The notes under the pieces are model-generated. The model searched no databases, was not told where the DNA came from, and saw only the letters and a program-made list of their open reading frames with translations. The position numbers and the translations under genes are program-made. DNA of 64,000 nucleotides from Streptomyces sp. NBC_00390. GTDB taxonomy: Bacteria > Actinomycetota > Actinomycetes > Streptomycetales > Streptomycetaceae. Below, one piece after another: positions 24,461 to 33,600 of the stretch (positions within the stretch are counted from its first letter, which is position 1; the number at the start of each line of letters is the position of its first letter). Where the stretch lies: contig NZ_CP107945.1 in assembly GCF_036057275.1 (NCBI RefSeq), positions 5,208,001 to 5,272,000 on the forward strand, given 5' to 3'.

Positions 24461-26719
24461 TCAGACGTGGTGCAGCGGAGCGAGCCCGTCGGGGGCGTGC
24501 CGCACGGACGATTGCTGCGGTACGGGAACGCCCGCCCGCACCGGCTTCCGGTGCTGCAGCGGTACGAAGGCGGGCAGGCCCCCGGTCTCGTTCAGGAAGA
24601 CCCGGCGCACCACGCGCTCGGCGGCGTGCCCGTCGTCGTAGGGGCAGAAGCGCTCACGGAACGCGGCCCGCAGCTGGGCCGAGCGGGAGCCGCGCCAGTG
24701 GCCGGTGGTGAAGATGTCCCTCAGTTCGTCCTCCGTGCGGGCCACGGCGCCGGGCGGGCAGGACCGCACGTCGAAGTAGGTACCGCGGGCCGCCTGGTAG
24801 GCGTCCCAGTCGCCGGTGTGCAGCACGATCGGCCGGTCGAGGTTGGCGTAGTCGAACATCAGGGACGAGTAGTCGGTGATCAGCGCGTCGGAGGCGAGCG
24901 CCAGGGTCTCGATGCCCGGGTGGCCGGAGACGTCCACGACGCCCGGGTGCGTGGCGGGCATGCCGCCGTCGTGGAGGTAGTGGGCGCGGGTGAGCAGGAC
25001 GAAGCGCGGACCGAGGGCATCGGCGAGGCGTGCCAGGTCGATCGGCGGGCGCTGGGTGCGGCGGTAGTCGCGGTGGGTGGGGGCGTACAGCACCGCCGTC
25101 GCGCCCTCGGGGATGCCGAGCGTCTCACGCAGCCGGGCCACCTCGTCGTGGCTCGTGCGCTGGAAGACGTCGTTGCGCGGATAGCCGTACTCCAGCGTGG
25201 TGCACGACGACGGATAGGCCCTTTCCCACACCAGGGTGGAGTGGCGGTTGGCGGACAGCGAGTAGTCCCACTTGTCGGCATTGGCCAGCAGCTGCTCGAA
25301 GTCCGTCGCCGCGCCGGCCGCGGGGCGTTCCTGGAGGTCGATGCCCATCGTCTTCAGCGGCGTGCCGTGGTGGGTCTGCACCATGATCTGGCCGGACCGC
25401 TTGACCAGCCGGCGATCGAAGTTGACGTTGTTGACGAGGTATCTGGCGCGAGCGAGTGCCGACCAGTAGGCGAACGTGCCCGGGGTGAGCCTGCGGGTGG
25501 CGGGCGGGACGGTGTGGTGGTGCTCGGGCGCGGCGATCCAGGCGGTGCTGATGTGCGGGGCGAGTTCGCGTACGGCCGCCTCGACGGCGGCCGGGTTGCA
25601 GGCGTAGCCGCGGTGCCAGTACGCGGCGAACACGGCGAGGTCGGAGCGGAGGGGAAGCCGCAGCTGGACGCGGTAGTGCAGCTGCAGCACCGCGGCCCGC
25701 ACGGCCCGGTGGCCCAGGCCGGCGATACGGCGGATCCGTGTGCGCAGCAGGTCGGCGGACCACAGGGCCCGGTAGACGCGGTGGCGTCCGCGCCGGATCA
25801 GGCCGTGGCGCAGCCGGCCGCGCAGGGGCAAGGTGGCGCCGGGACTGTGGTGGCGGCGGCAGTGGGCACGGGCCCGGCGGAAGAACTCGCCGCGGCTGCC
25901 GCGCGGCAGCCGGTCCCGGGCGGTGGCGAGCGTCGAGAAGTGGTCGATCATGCGGCGGAACAGGACCGGCCTCCACGACGCGAGCTCGGGCCGGGCGTCG
26001 AGGAACGCGAACACCCGGTCGTACTGGTCGAAGATGTCGAAGTGCCTGCGGCTGGTGGTGGCGAGGATGTTGCCGCCCTGTCGGCGCTGGCGGTAGTGCA
26101 CGCACACCCGGTCCAGCGTGGCGATGCCGGAGGCGGCCAGCAGCGCCGGATAGGTCCAGGGGGTGTCCTCGTAGTAGCCGGGCGGGAAGCTGAAGCCCTC
26201 GCGCTCGACGAACTCCCGCTTGTACGCCTTGTTCCAGACCACCATCAGCAGCTTCAGCAGCCCCGGCCGGTCCTCGAGCCGGAACGTCGCCGGGCCCTGC
26301 TCGGTGAGCAATTCGGCGAACGTGTTGCGGGTGATCTCGCCCGTCCAGTAGGTGCGGGCGTAGTCGAAGATCAGCAGGTCGGGGTCGCCGGTGTTCTCGA
26401 GCCGTTCGGCGATGGCCTGCAGGGCGCCGGGGACGAGGGTGTCGTCGCTGTCCAGGAAGAGCACGTAGTCGCCGCTCGCGCGGGCGAGACCGGCATTGCG
26501 GGCCTGGCCGAGCCCCGCGTTCTCGGCCAGATGAAGCACGCGGACGCGGCTGTCGCCGGCCGCGACCTCGTCCATGATCGCGCCGCAGCCGTCCGGCGAG
26601 CAGTCGTCGACCGCGATCAGCTCGATGTCGTCGAAGGACTGTGTCAGCACCGAATCCAGGCATTCGCGCAGATACGCCTGAACCTTGAACGCGGGCACAA
26701 TGACGCTGAACCGGGGCAC
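24461..26719 (-). CDS. GT2 / CDP-glycerol glycerophosphotransferase-like protein
   Basis: A 752-residue fusion. The N-terminal GT2 domain is intact (FSVIVPAFKVQAYLRECL, AVDDCSPDG, LFLDSDD with DSDD at 90-93). The C-terminal TagF-type domain carries VQTHHGTPLKTMG, LYAPTHRDYRRT and ITDYSSLMFDYANLDRPIV. I chose GTG at 26719 because the residues before it are Pro-rich and lie over the upstream terminator, and the paralogue starts at the equivalent MPRLSV. The middle region is Arg-rich helical linker. It is 38 bp upstream of its paralogue on the same strand, so the two are probably co-transcribed. Expected role is polymerising or decorating an anionic wall polymer at the membrane; the substrate is unknown. 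Confidence 0.88.
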   Translation of the reverse strand: MPRFSVIVPAFKVQAYLRECLDSVLTQSFDDIELIAVDDCSPDGCGAIMDEVAAGDSRVRVLHLAENAGLGQARNAGLARASGDYVLFLDSDDTLVPGALQAIAERLENTGDPDLLIFDYARTYWTGEITRNTFAELLTEQGPATFRLEDRPGLLKLLMVVWNKAYKREFVEREGFSFPPGYYEDTPWTYPALLAASGIATLDRVCVHYRQRRQGGNILATTSRRHFDIFDQYDRVFAFLDARPELASWRPVLFRRMIDHFSTLATARDRLPRGSRGEFFRRARAHCRRHHSPGATLPLRGRLRHGLIRRGRHRVYRALWSADLLRTRIRRIAGLGHRAVRAAVLQLHYRVQLRLPLRSDLAVFAAYWHRGYACNPAAVEAAVRELAPHISTAWIAAPEHHHTVPPATRRLTPGTFAYWSALARARYLVNNVNFDRRLVKRSGQIMVQTHHGTPLKTMGIDLQERPAAGAATDFEQLLANADKWDYSLSANRHSTLVWERAYPSSCTTLEYGYPRNDVFQRTSHDEVARLRETLGIPEGATAVLYAPTHRDYRRTQRPPIDLARLADALGPRFVLLTRAHYLHDGGMPATHPGVVDVSGHPGIETLALASDALITDYSSLMFDYANLDRPIVLHTGDWDAYQAARGTYFDVRSCPPGAVARTEDELRDIFTTGHWRGSRSAQLRAAFRERFCPYDDGHAAERVVRRVFLNETGGLPAFVPLQHRKPVRAGVPVPQQSSVRHAPDGLAPLHHV

Positions 26720-26814
26720 GGCACATCCATGGGTCGGCGCGGGCAGATGGCCCGAGAACGGCCAATGGGGTGACTTGGTTACGCCGCACGTGGCGTATGG
26801 GGGACGAACGGGAG

Positions 26815-26848
26815 AAGGCGGCCCGGTTACGGGGTAACCGACCGCCTT
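26815..26848 (-). terminator. Terminator of the sugar ABC operon
   Basis: On the minus strand, 27 bases past the stop of the last permease gene, a hairpin with two 7-bp stems (aaggcgg/ccgcctt and cggttac/gtaaccg) separated by a small internal loop. It separates this operon from the transferase genes that follow on the same strand. Confidence 0.65.
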
Positions 26849-26875
26849 CACCCCCTATGCCCCAGTATCAGTGGC

Positions 26876-27787
26876 TCACTTGACCGCTCCCGCCATCACG
26901 CCAGTGACGAACTGGCGCTGGAAGGCGAAGAACACGGCCAGTGGGATGATCATCGAGACGAACGCGCCGGGCGCGAGGACGTCGATGTTGTTGCCGAACT
27001 GCCGTACCTGGCGCTGGAGCGCCACCGTGATCGGCGCGGACTCGGAGTCCGCGAAGATCAGCGCGACCAGCATGTCGTTCCAGACCCACAGGAACTGGAA
27101 GATGCCCAGCGAGGCGATCGCGGGGCCGCCCAGCGGCATCACGACCCGGGTGAACAGCCGTATCTCGCCCGCCCCGTCGAGCCGAGCGGCCTCCAGCAGC
27201 TCACGCGGAATCTCCGCGAAGAAGTTCCGCAGGAGGAAGACCGCGAAGGGCAGTCCGAAGGCGACATGGAAGAGGATCACGCCGATCGTCGTCTCGAAGA
27301 TGCCGATCGTGCCGAACAGTTCCGACACGGGCACGAGCGCGACCTGCACCGGGACCACGAGCAGGCCCACGACCACCATGAACCACCAGTCACGCCCGGG
27401 GAATTCCATCCAGGCGAACGCGTATCCGGCGAGTGCGCCGATGACCACGACCAGCACGGTCGCCGGGACGGTGATCATCACCGTGGAGAGGAGGGAGTCG
27501 GTGATCGCTTCGTTCTGCAGGAGGCGCGAGTAGTTCTCGGTGGTCAGCTGGGCGGGTCTGGTGAAGACCGCCCACCAGCCGCTCTCGCCGATGTCGCCGG
27601 AGCCGCGCAGGGAGGAGAGCAGCAGACCGACGGTCGGCATCAGCCAGAACAGACCGGCCAGGACCAGGAAGACACGGAGCGCGCCGCCACCGGTGCGGGC
27701 GGCGAGCCTGGCGGCGAGGGACGGTTTCGCCTTCACGGCCGCAGGAGCCGCGGCCGACTTCACGACGGCGTCGGTGGTGGCACTCAT
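26876..27787 (-). CDS. Carbohydrate ABC transporter permease (MalG-like)
   Basis: A 303-residue inner-membrane permease with six helices (LRVFLVLAGLFWLMPTVGLLL first). The EAA loop that contacts the ATPase is clear: ELLEAARLDGAGEIRLF followed by TRVVMPLGGPAI. This is the MalG/CUT1 class, which imports oligosaccharides or glycosides. It overlaps the previous permease gene by 4 bp (ATGA). No ATPase gene is present in the operon, which is usual for Streptomyces CUT1 importers that share one ATPase such as MsiK encoded elsewhere. The sugar cannot be inferred. Confidence 0.95.
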   Translation of the reverse strand: MSATTDAVVKSAAAPAAVKAKPSLAARLAARTGGGALRVFLVLAGLFWLMPTVGLLLSSLRGSGDIGESGWWAVFTRPAQLTTENYSRLLQNEAITDSLLSTVMITVPATVLVVVIGALAGYAFAWMEFPGRDWWFMVVVGLLVVPVQVALVPVSELFGTIGIFETTIGVILFHVAFGLPFAVFLLRNFFAEIPRELLEAARLDGAGEIRLFTRVVMPLGGPAIASLGIFQFLWVWNDMLVALIFADSESAPITVALQRQVRQFGNNIDVLAPGAFVSMIIPLAVFFAFQRQFVTGVMAGAVK

Positions 27788-29130
27788 CGCCGGCCCTCCC
27801 TTCGCATCCGCCGGATGTTGAAGAACATCACCGGCAGCACCAGCAGAAGCAGCAGGACAGCGATCGCGCTACCCAGGCCCGGATGCGCGTCCGTGCCGAA
27901 CGACGAGCGGTAGAGCTGGAGCGCGAGGACGTTGGCGTCGTCCTGCGAGGAGCCCGGCGCGATGATGAAGACCAGGTCGAAGATCTTCAGCACATTGATC
28001 ATCAGTGTGACCAGGACGACCGCCAGGACCGGAGCGAGCAGCGGCACGGTCACCTTGCGGAAGACCTGCCATTCGTTCGCGCCGTCGACGCGCGCCGCTT
28101 CGAGCAGTTCGCGCGGAACGCTCGCGAGGCCCGCCGCGATCAGCACCATCGCGAAGCCCGCCCACATCCACACATAGCTTCCGATGATCGCGGGGGTGAC
28201 CAGATTCGGGCCGAGCCAGTTCACGCCGTTGTACGGCTCCCGGAAGTTCTCCGCGGGCAGCCGCAGCAGGGCCCCTTCCGCCTCGGCCGGCAGCGTGAAC
28301 GTGCCGTCCGCGCCGGCCCGGGCCTCGGCGACCACGGTGCCGTCCTTGACCGCCTCCACCGTGATGCCCTTGAGTCCGAGCTCCTTGGGGTCGATGGTGT
28401 TGGGTCTCCCGCCGCCGCCCTTGGTGAAGTCCAGCCAGGCCGTGCCGGTGATCCTCCCGTCGCCGGGCACGGGTGTCTTCGCCGGCCGCGCGTCGGACGG
28501 CATTTTCGCGGGTGCCACACCGACCAGCGGAAGCCGGACCGGTGCTGTGGCCGTGACCGGCTCCTTGGTGACGAACGCGCCGCCGCCGGCCGCCTTCAGC
28601 GGATGCGCGGGCAGTGGATGCGCCTTGGGGAATCCGGCGGATCCTTCGAACGTGTCGTGGACGCCCACCCACACCGCGTTGGCCACGCCACGCTCCGGAT
28701 CCTGCTCGTACACGAGCCGGAAGATGATGCCCGCGGCGAGCATCGAGATCGCCATCGGCATGAAGACGACCAGCTTGAACGCCGTGCCCCAGCGCACGCG
28801 TTCGGTGAGCACGGCGAAGATCAGACCGAGCGCCGTGGCGAGGGTCGGCGCGACCACGACCCAGATCGCGTTGTTCTTGACCGCGGTCAGGATGGTGTCG
28901 TCGGTGAAGATCTCCCGGTAGTTGCCGAGCCCCGCGAAGCCGCTGCCCGACTGGTCGAAGAAGGACCGCTGGAGGGAGTACCCGATCGGGTAGACCACGA
29001 GCGCGCCCAGCAGCACCAGCGCGGGCAGCAGAAAGGCGGCCGCGACGGCTTTGCGGGTGCCGGTCACGCTCTTGCGCTTGTCGGCGGGGGGCGTCGGACC
29101 TGCCGCGCCCCCCGCGGTGACGGCCGACAT
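27784..29130 (-). CDS. Carbohydrate ABC transporter permease (MalF-like) with a large extracytoplasmic insert
   Basis: A 448-residue CUT1 permease. Helix 1 is at about 28-50, the EAA loop is ELLEAARVDGANEWQVF then RKVTVPLLAPV, and the C-terminus is a basic cytoplasmic tail. It differs from a normal MalF-like permease of about 300 residues by an insert at about 158-300. That insert starts Pro/Ala-rich and then has a small beta domain (GITVEAVKDGTVVAEARAGA, DGTFTLPAE), which reads like a Cna-B/carboxypeptidase-regulatory-like fold. It would sit outside the membrane between helices, like the P2 loop of enterobacterial MalF. The gene starts 4 bp after the binding-protein gene. Confidence 0.93.
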   Translation of the reverse strand: MSAVTAGGAAGPTPPADKRKSVTGTRKAVAAAFLLPALVLLGALVVYPIGYSLQRSFFDQSGSGFAGLGNYREIFTDDTILTAVKNNAIWVVVAPTLATALGLIFAVLTERVRWGTAFKLVVFMPMAISMLAAGIIFRLVYEQDPERGVANAVWVGVHDTFEGSAGFPKAHPLPAHPLKAAGGGAFVTKEPVTATAPVRLPLVGVAPAKMPSDARPAKTPVPGDGRITGTAWLDFTKGGGGRPNTIDPKELGLKGITVEAVKDGTVVAEARAGADGTFTLPAEAEGALLRLPAENFREPYNGVNWLGPNLVTPAIIGSYVWMWAGFAMVLIAAGLASVPRELLEAARVDGANEWQVFRKVTVPLLAPVLAVVLVTLMINVLKIFDLVFIIAPGSSQDDANVLALQLYRSSFGTDAHPGLGSAIAVLLLLLVLPVMFFNIRRMRREGRR

Positions 29131-29134
29131 GACG

Positions 29135-30496
29135 TCAGCTCTGGTACGCCTTGGCGGCGTCCCGCTCCAGCTTCTGCTGGGTGCCCGCGACGTCCTTCGG
29201 GTTCTTCAGGAAGTCCTGCAGCGCCTTCCACTCGCCCTTGCCGGGCGTGCCGCCGAAGGACTGCGGCATCTGGTCGGACATGTCGAAGCGGAAGTTGTCG
29301 CCCGAGGCGATCAGCGCCTTGGCGATGTCGCGTTGCACGTCGTTCGGATACGCCGCCGGGTCCAGGGACTTGTTCGGCGAGAGGAAGCCGCCCACCTCTG
29401 CCTGGATCCTCGCGGCATCCGGCGAGGCGAGGAAGGTCAGCAGCGCCTGTGCGCCCTTGCTGTCCTTGAGCGCCACGGCCGCGTCGCCGCCCGTCACCAC
29501 CGGGGGCTCGGCACCGACGGCCGGGAAGGGGAACACCTTGGCGTCCGTACCGATCTTGGCTTCGGTCTGCGCGATGTTCACCGTCACGAAGTCGCCCTCG
29601 AAGACCATCGCGCCCTTGGGCTGGTCGCCGCCGCTGAACGTCTGGGTGACCGAGGCGGGGAACTCCGTCTGGAGCGCCCCGTCCGCGCCGCCCGAGATGA
29701 GCGACGGCTTGCCGAACAGCTCGGCGAGGGTCGTCAGGGCGTCCTTCACCGACGGGTCGGTCCACTTGATCCTGTGCTGGGCGAGCTGGTCGTACTTCTC
29801 CGGGCCCGCCTGGGAGAGATAGATGTTCTCGAACCAGTCGGTGAGCGTCCAGCCGTCCGCACCCGCGACCGAGACCGGTGTGACACCCGAGGCGGAGATC
29901 GTCTCGGCCGTCGCCAGGAAGTCCTTCCAGGTCTTCGGCTCCTGGGCGCCGGCGTTCTCGAAGGCCGTGGTGTTGTACCAGATCAGCGACTTGTTGGCGG
30001 CCTTGTAGTACACGCCGTACTGCGTACCGTCCACGGCGCCGAGGTCCTGCCAGCCCTTCGCGTAGTTCTTCGCCAGCTGAGCCTTGGCCTCCGCGCCGAC
30101 GGGTTTGGCCCACTTGCGCTCCACGGCCTGCTGGATCGCGCCGACCTGGGGCAGCATCGCCACGTCCGGGGGAGAGCCACCCGCGATCTTCGTGCCGAGG
30201 AAGTTGACGATCGGGTCCTGCGCCGGGACAAAGGTGACCGTGGCTCCGGTGCGCTTCTCGAACTCCTTGAGAACCTTGGTGAAGTTCTCCTGCTCGGGGC
30301 CGGTCCAGACGGCGGCGACCTCGATCTTCTCGCCGCTGAGCTTGGGCAGTTGGACCGTCGTGGCCGGATCCTTGCCCTTGCTCCCGCTGTCCTTCGGCCC
30401 GTCGTCGTCCTTGTCGCCGCCGCATCCGGCGAGGGTGAGTGCGCCGATCGCGACGCAAACCGCTGCGGCCCTGCCCGTACGAAGAGTTGTGCGCAT
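29135..30496 (-). CDS. Sugar ABC transporter substrate-binding lipoprotein
   Basis: A 453-residue family 1 solute-binding protein. The signal peptide has a lipobox TLAGC with Cys25 as the lipidated residue, then an acidic Lys/Gly/Asp-rich spacer (to about residue 50). The mature part has the MalE/UgpB-type pattern: VAAVWTGPEQENFTKVLKEF, DVAMLPQVG, GVYYKAANKSLIWYNTTAF. It is the first gene of a three-gene import operon and delivers its ligand to the two permeases downstream. Length and motifs are typical. The ligand is unknown; no sugar hydrolase or LacI regulator is adjacent to help. Confidence 0.95.
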   Translation of the reverse strand: MRTTLRTGRAAAVCVAIGALTLAGCGGDKDDDGPKDSGSKGKDPATTVQLPKLSGEKIEVAAVWTGPEQENFTKVLKEFEKRTGATVTFVPAQDPIVNFLGTKIAGGSPPDVAMLPQVGAIQQAVERKWAKPVGAEAKAQLAKNYAKGWQDLGAVDGTQYGVYYKAANKSLIWYNTTAFENAGAQEPKTWKDFLATAETISASGVTPVSVAGADGWTLTDWFENIYLSQAGPEKYDQLAQHRIKWTDPSVKDALTTLAELFGKPSLISGGADGALQTEFPASVTQTFSGGDQPKGAMVFEGDFVTVNIAQTEAKIGTDAKVFPFPAVGAEPPVVTGGDAAVALKDSKGAQALLTFLASPDAARIQAEVGGFLSPNKSLDPAAYPNDVQRDIAKALIASGDNFRFDMSDQMPQSFGGTPGKGEWKALQDFLKNPKDVAGTQQKLERDAAKAYQS

Positions 30497-30564
30497 CTCT
30501 GACCCGTCTCTCCCGTGCGCTGCTGTCCCGATCTCCCGTGCGTGCTGTCCTGTGATCCAGGTCT

Positions 30565-30583
30565 ACGCCCGTGATACGGGTGT
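30565..30583. promoter_or_regulatory. Possible operator upstream of the sugar ABC operon
   Basis: A palindrome cccgt-gat-acggg (30568-30580), extending with one mismatch to 8-bp arms, lies about 70 bp upstream of the binding-protein start. Its size fits a LacI-type operator, but the core is short and no regulator gene is near. Confidence 0.25.
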
Positions 30584-30666
30584 CGCAATACCGCCTCCGG
30601 CGGCAACCGGCCCTTCGTGATGGGCTTGTGACGTCGCATCAGGACGCGGCGGGGACGGGAACGGGG

Positions 30667-33600
30667 TCAGGGACGGGCCGGGGTCAGCGGCTGCACGGGC
30701 TTCGCGTCCACCGAACGTGCAGCTCGCTCCAGGGCGCTGGCCAGCAGTGCCAGGTCGGTCGGGCCGTTGCCCAGTTCGCGCACCGGGCGGCGGGTCGGCG
30801 GGTCGCCCATCCGCTCCCACTCGAGCGGGACCACAGTGGGACGCAAGGTCGCCGTCCGCGGAATGCGGCCGGTCACCCGCCCGCCCTGGAACGGGGTCAC
30901 CCGGCCGTCCGGATGCCCCAGCCGGCCGCGGCCCGGAGCGGGGTCGTCCGGCCCCGGGGACACGGGCGGCGCATCCAGGACGACCCGCAGCCGGGCGTCT
31001 TCGGCAAGGGCCGTGTCCGCGGTCCGGTCGGGACGCGAGGACGTCGCCACCAGATGGACGCCGAGCCGCTCGCCGTCCCGGGCCACCGCCTCCAGCGCCC
31101 GCACCACGGAACCGGCCGCGGGGCGGCCCGGGCTGCCGAGCGCGGGGGCCACGAGCGCGTCGAAGTCGTCCACCAGCACCACCAGGCGCGGCAGGGGGTC
31201 GGGCTCCTGGCTCCTGGTCCGTGCTCCGGGCCGCAGCCGCAGCGTGCCGGACGCGGGCGAGTCCAGATCACCGCGCTGCTCGGCCGTGCCCGCGGTGCCC
31301 TGGGCGGACGGGTGGCCGGTGACGCCGCCCTGCCCCTGCCACTCGGCGAAGCTCGCGTGGCCCAGCAGCTCGGCGCGCTGCTTCAGCTCGGCGCCGAGGG
31401 CCTGGGCGAACGCGCGCATCCGGACCGGGTCGCTCGCCACCAGGTGCTCGGTGACATGAGGCAGTTCCGTGCACGCCGCGAGACCTTCGCCGCGCTCGCC
31501 GCCCGCTCCGTCGACCAGCAGCAGACCGAGGCGGTCCGGGCGGCCGGCGGCGCAGAGCGAGGCCGCGATCGAGCGCAGCAGTTCTGTACGGCCGCTGCCC
31601 GCCGGGCCCTCGATCAGCAGATGCGGGCCCTCCTCGGTGAGGTCCACGGCGAGCGGGCCGCGCGGACCCGCGCCGAGCACGACCGTGCCGTCGCCCGCCG
31701 AGGCCCAGCGCGCCATCAGCGACGCGGGCGTGGCGCGGGCCAGCTCCAGCTCGTCCAGCAGCCGTGCCGACCGGGGCAGCGCGGTGACCCGGCCGGGGGA
31801 GGCCGCGCCCCCTTCGGTGCGCAGGGGTGCGAGGGCACGGGCGAAACGCTCCGCCCAGGGCGCCGACACCGCGTCCACCGCACCGACGGTGCCGTGGCCC
31901 GCGGGCTGTCCGCCGGCCACGCGCATCAGGCGCAGGGCCGTCGCGACATCGCCGCTGAGCAGGGCGACCGCGCCGCACTCGCGGAACGGCAGCGAGTCCG
32001 CGCAGGCCGCCTCGTAGGTGGCGGCGACGGGGGAGAGCGGGGAGGCGGCCGGGGTCTCGGCCACGCAGATCAGATGGATTCCGGCGGCCCAGCCCGCTCC
32101 GGCCAGCCGTGCCGTCGTCTCGCGCAGTTCCGCCGTGCCCGGGTCGCCGTCGACGATCACCACGGTGCGGGGGCCCGTGTGGCGGGCGGCGGCCGCCGTG
32201 ACGGCCCTGCGGTCGGCGCTCGGCCAGCCGGGACCGAGCGGGCCGTCGTCCAGGCGGCGGGTCAGCTCGGCGGCACGGGCGGCGGCCTGGTCCCGGTCGT
32301 AGGCGAGCAGCAGCCGGCAGTCCTGGCCGTGCGCCGGGCGCAGATGCGGCAGCCAGCCGAGCCACGCCCACTCGCTCCGGCGCTCCTCCAGGCTCCTGGC
32401 CCGGTCGGTGCTGATCAGCACGATCTCCAGATCGGCCGGCGAGTGCAGCGCGGCAAGCTGGGCCACGGCGGACCGGGCCAGGCCCGCGAGCCGCGCCCTG
32501 GGTCCGGCGAGCCCGAGCGAACCGGCCTCGCGCAGGGCGACCGTCACCGGCACGGAGGGCAGCTCGGCACGGTCGGTCGTGCCGAGGCGCAGTACGAGGG
32601 ACTCGGGGTGCTCGGTGCCGCGCTCCCACAAGCGGGGGCCAGGGCCGAGCGCGGTGAGCAGCACCGCGGCGGGGTCGGGCCAGCGCCCTCCACCGGTCGC
32701 CGTGGCACCGGCCGTCCTGGGCCCGGGGAGGCCGAGCTCCTGCGGTGCGCGGTCCTCCCGCCCACCGGTGAGCCGCCGCGCCCAGGCTCCTATGCCGCGC
32801 CGGCGCGGCGGGGTGCCGGCCCGCGTCCCGTGCGGGACGGAGAGCGTGTGCCCGTCGGGTCCTTCCCCGCCGGCCGGGTCATCGGCCCTGCTGTGCGCGG
32901 CTGGGTCGTACTGAGCGGGCACGCGGGGCGGGCTGCCGTCATGGCCGTACGGCCCCGGGGGTGTCATGGCGCCGGTACCGGCGGTGGTGTGCGATGCCCG
33001 GTCCCCCTGGGCGTCCCGGTCCGCTCCGGCGGAGCCGAACGGCCCGCGCTGGTCGGCGCGGGCGCTCTCGCCCGTCCCGTGCCGCCCGCTCGCCTCGCGC
33101 CCGCCCTCCGGGCCGGGGAAGCCGTGGCCCCAGTGTTCGTCGATGGCTGCCGTGCCCGACGTCGTCGGGGCCTGCGGCGCTGATGTGTGCGCGGGCGCCC
33201 CGTGCCGGTCGTCCGGTCCGGCCGCGCCTGATCCGGCGGAGCCGTACGCCGTGTACTGCCCGGACGAGGCGGGCGATCCGTCCGGTCCGGACGGGCGCGG
33301 CAGCCCGGCGGAGCCGTAACCATCGGGTGGGGTCGCATCCTGCGCCCCCGCGGCCCAGGACGGGGTCCTGCGGCCCGGCCGCTCCTGCGAGGCGGCCACG
33401 GCCGCCTCGCCGCGCACACCACCCGCCGAGGAGGGCTCCCGGCCCGCTGACGCGCCCCCGGGGCCGTATGCCGCCTCGGCTCCGGCCCGCGGCCTGCCCT
33501 GGGGCAGCCCGGCCTGTCCCGTGACGGCGGGCCCGGCCGCACTCGGTGACCCCGGGCCGGCCCCGTCCGCTCCCGGCCGCGTGACCCGCAGATGGCCCTC

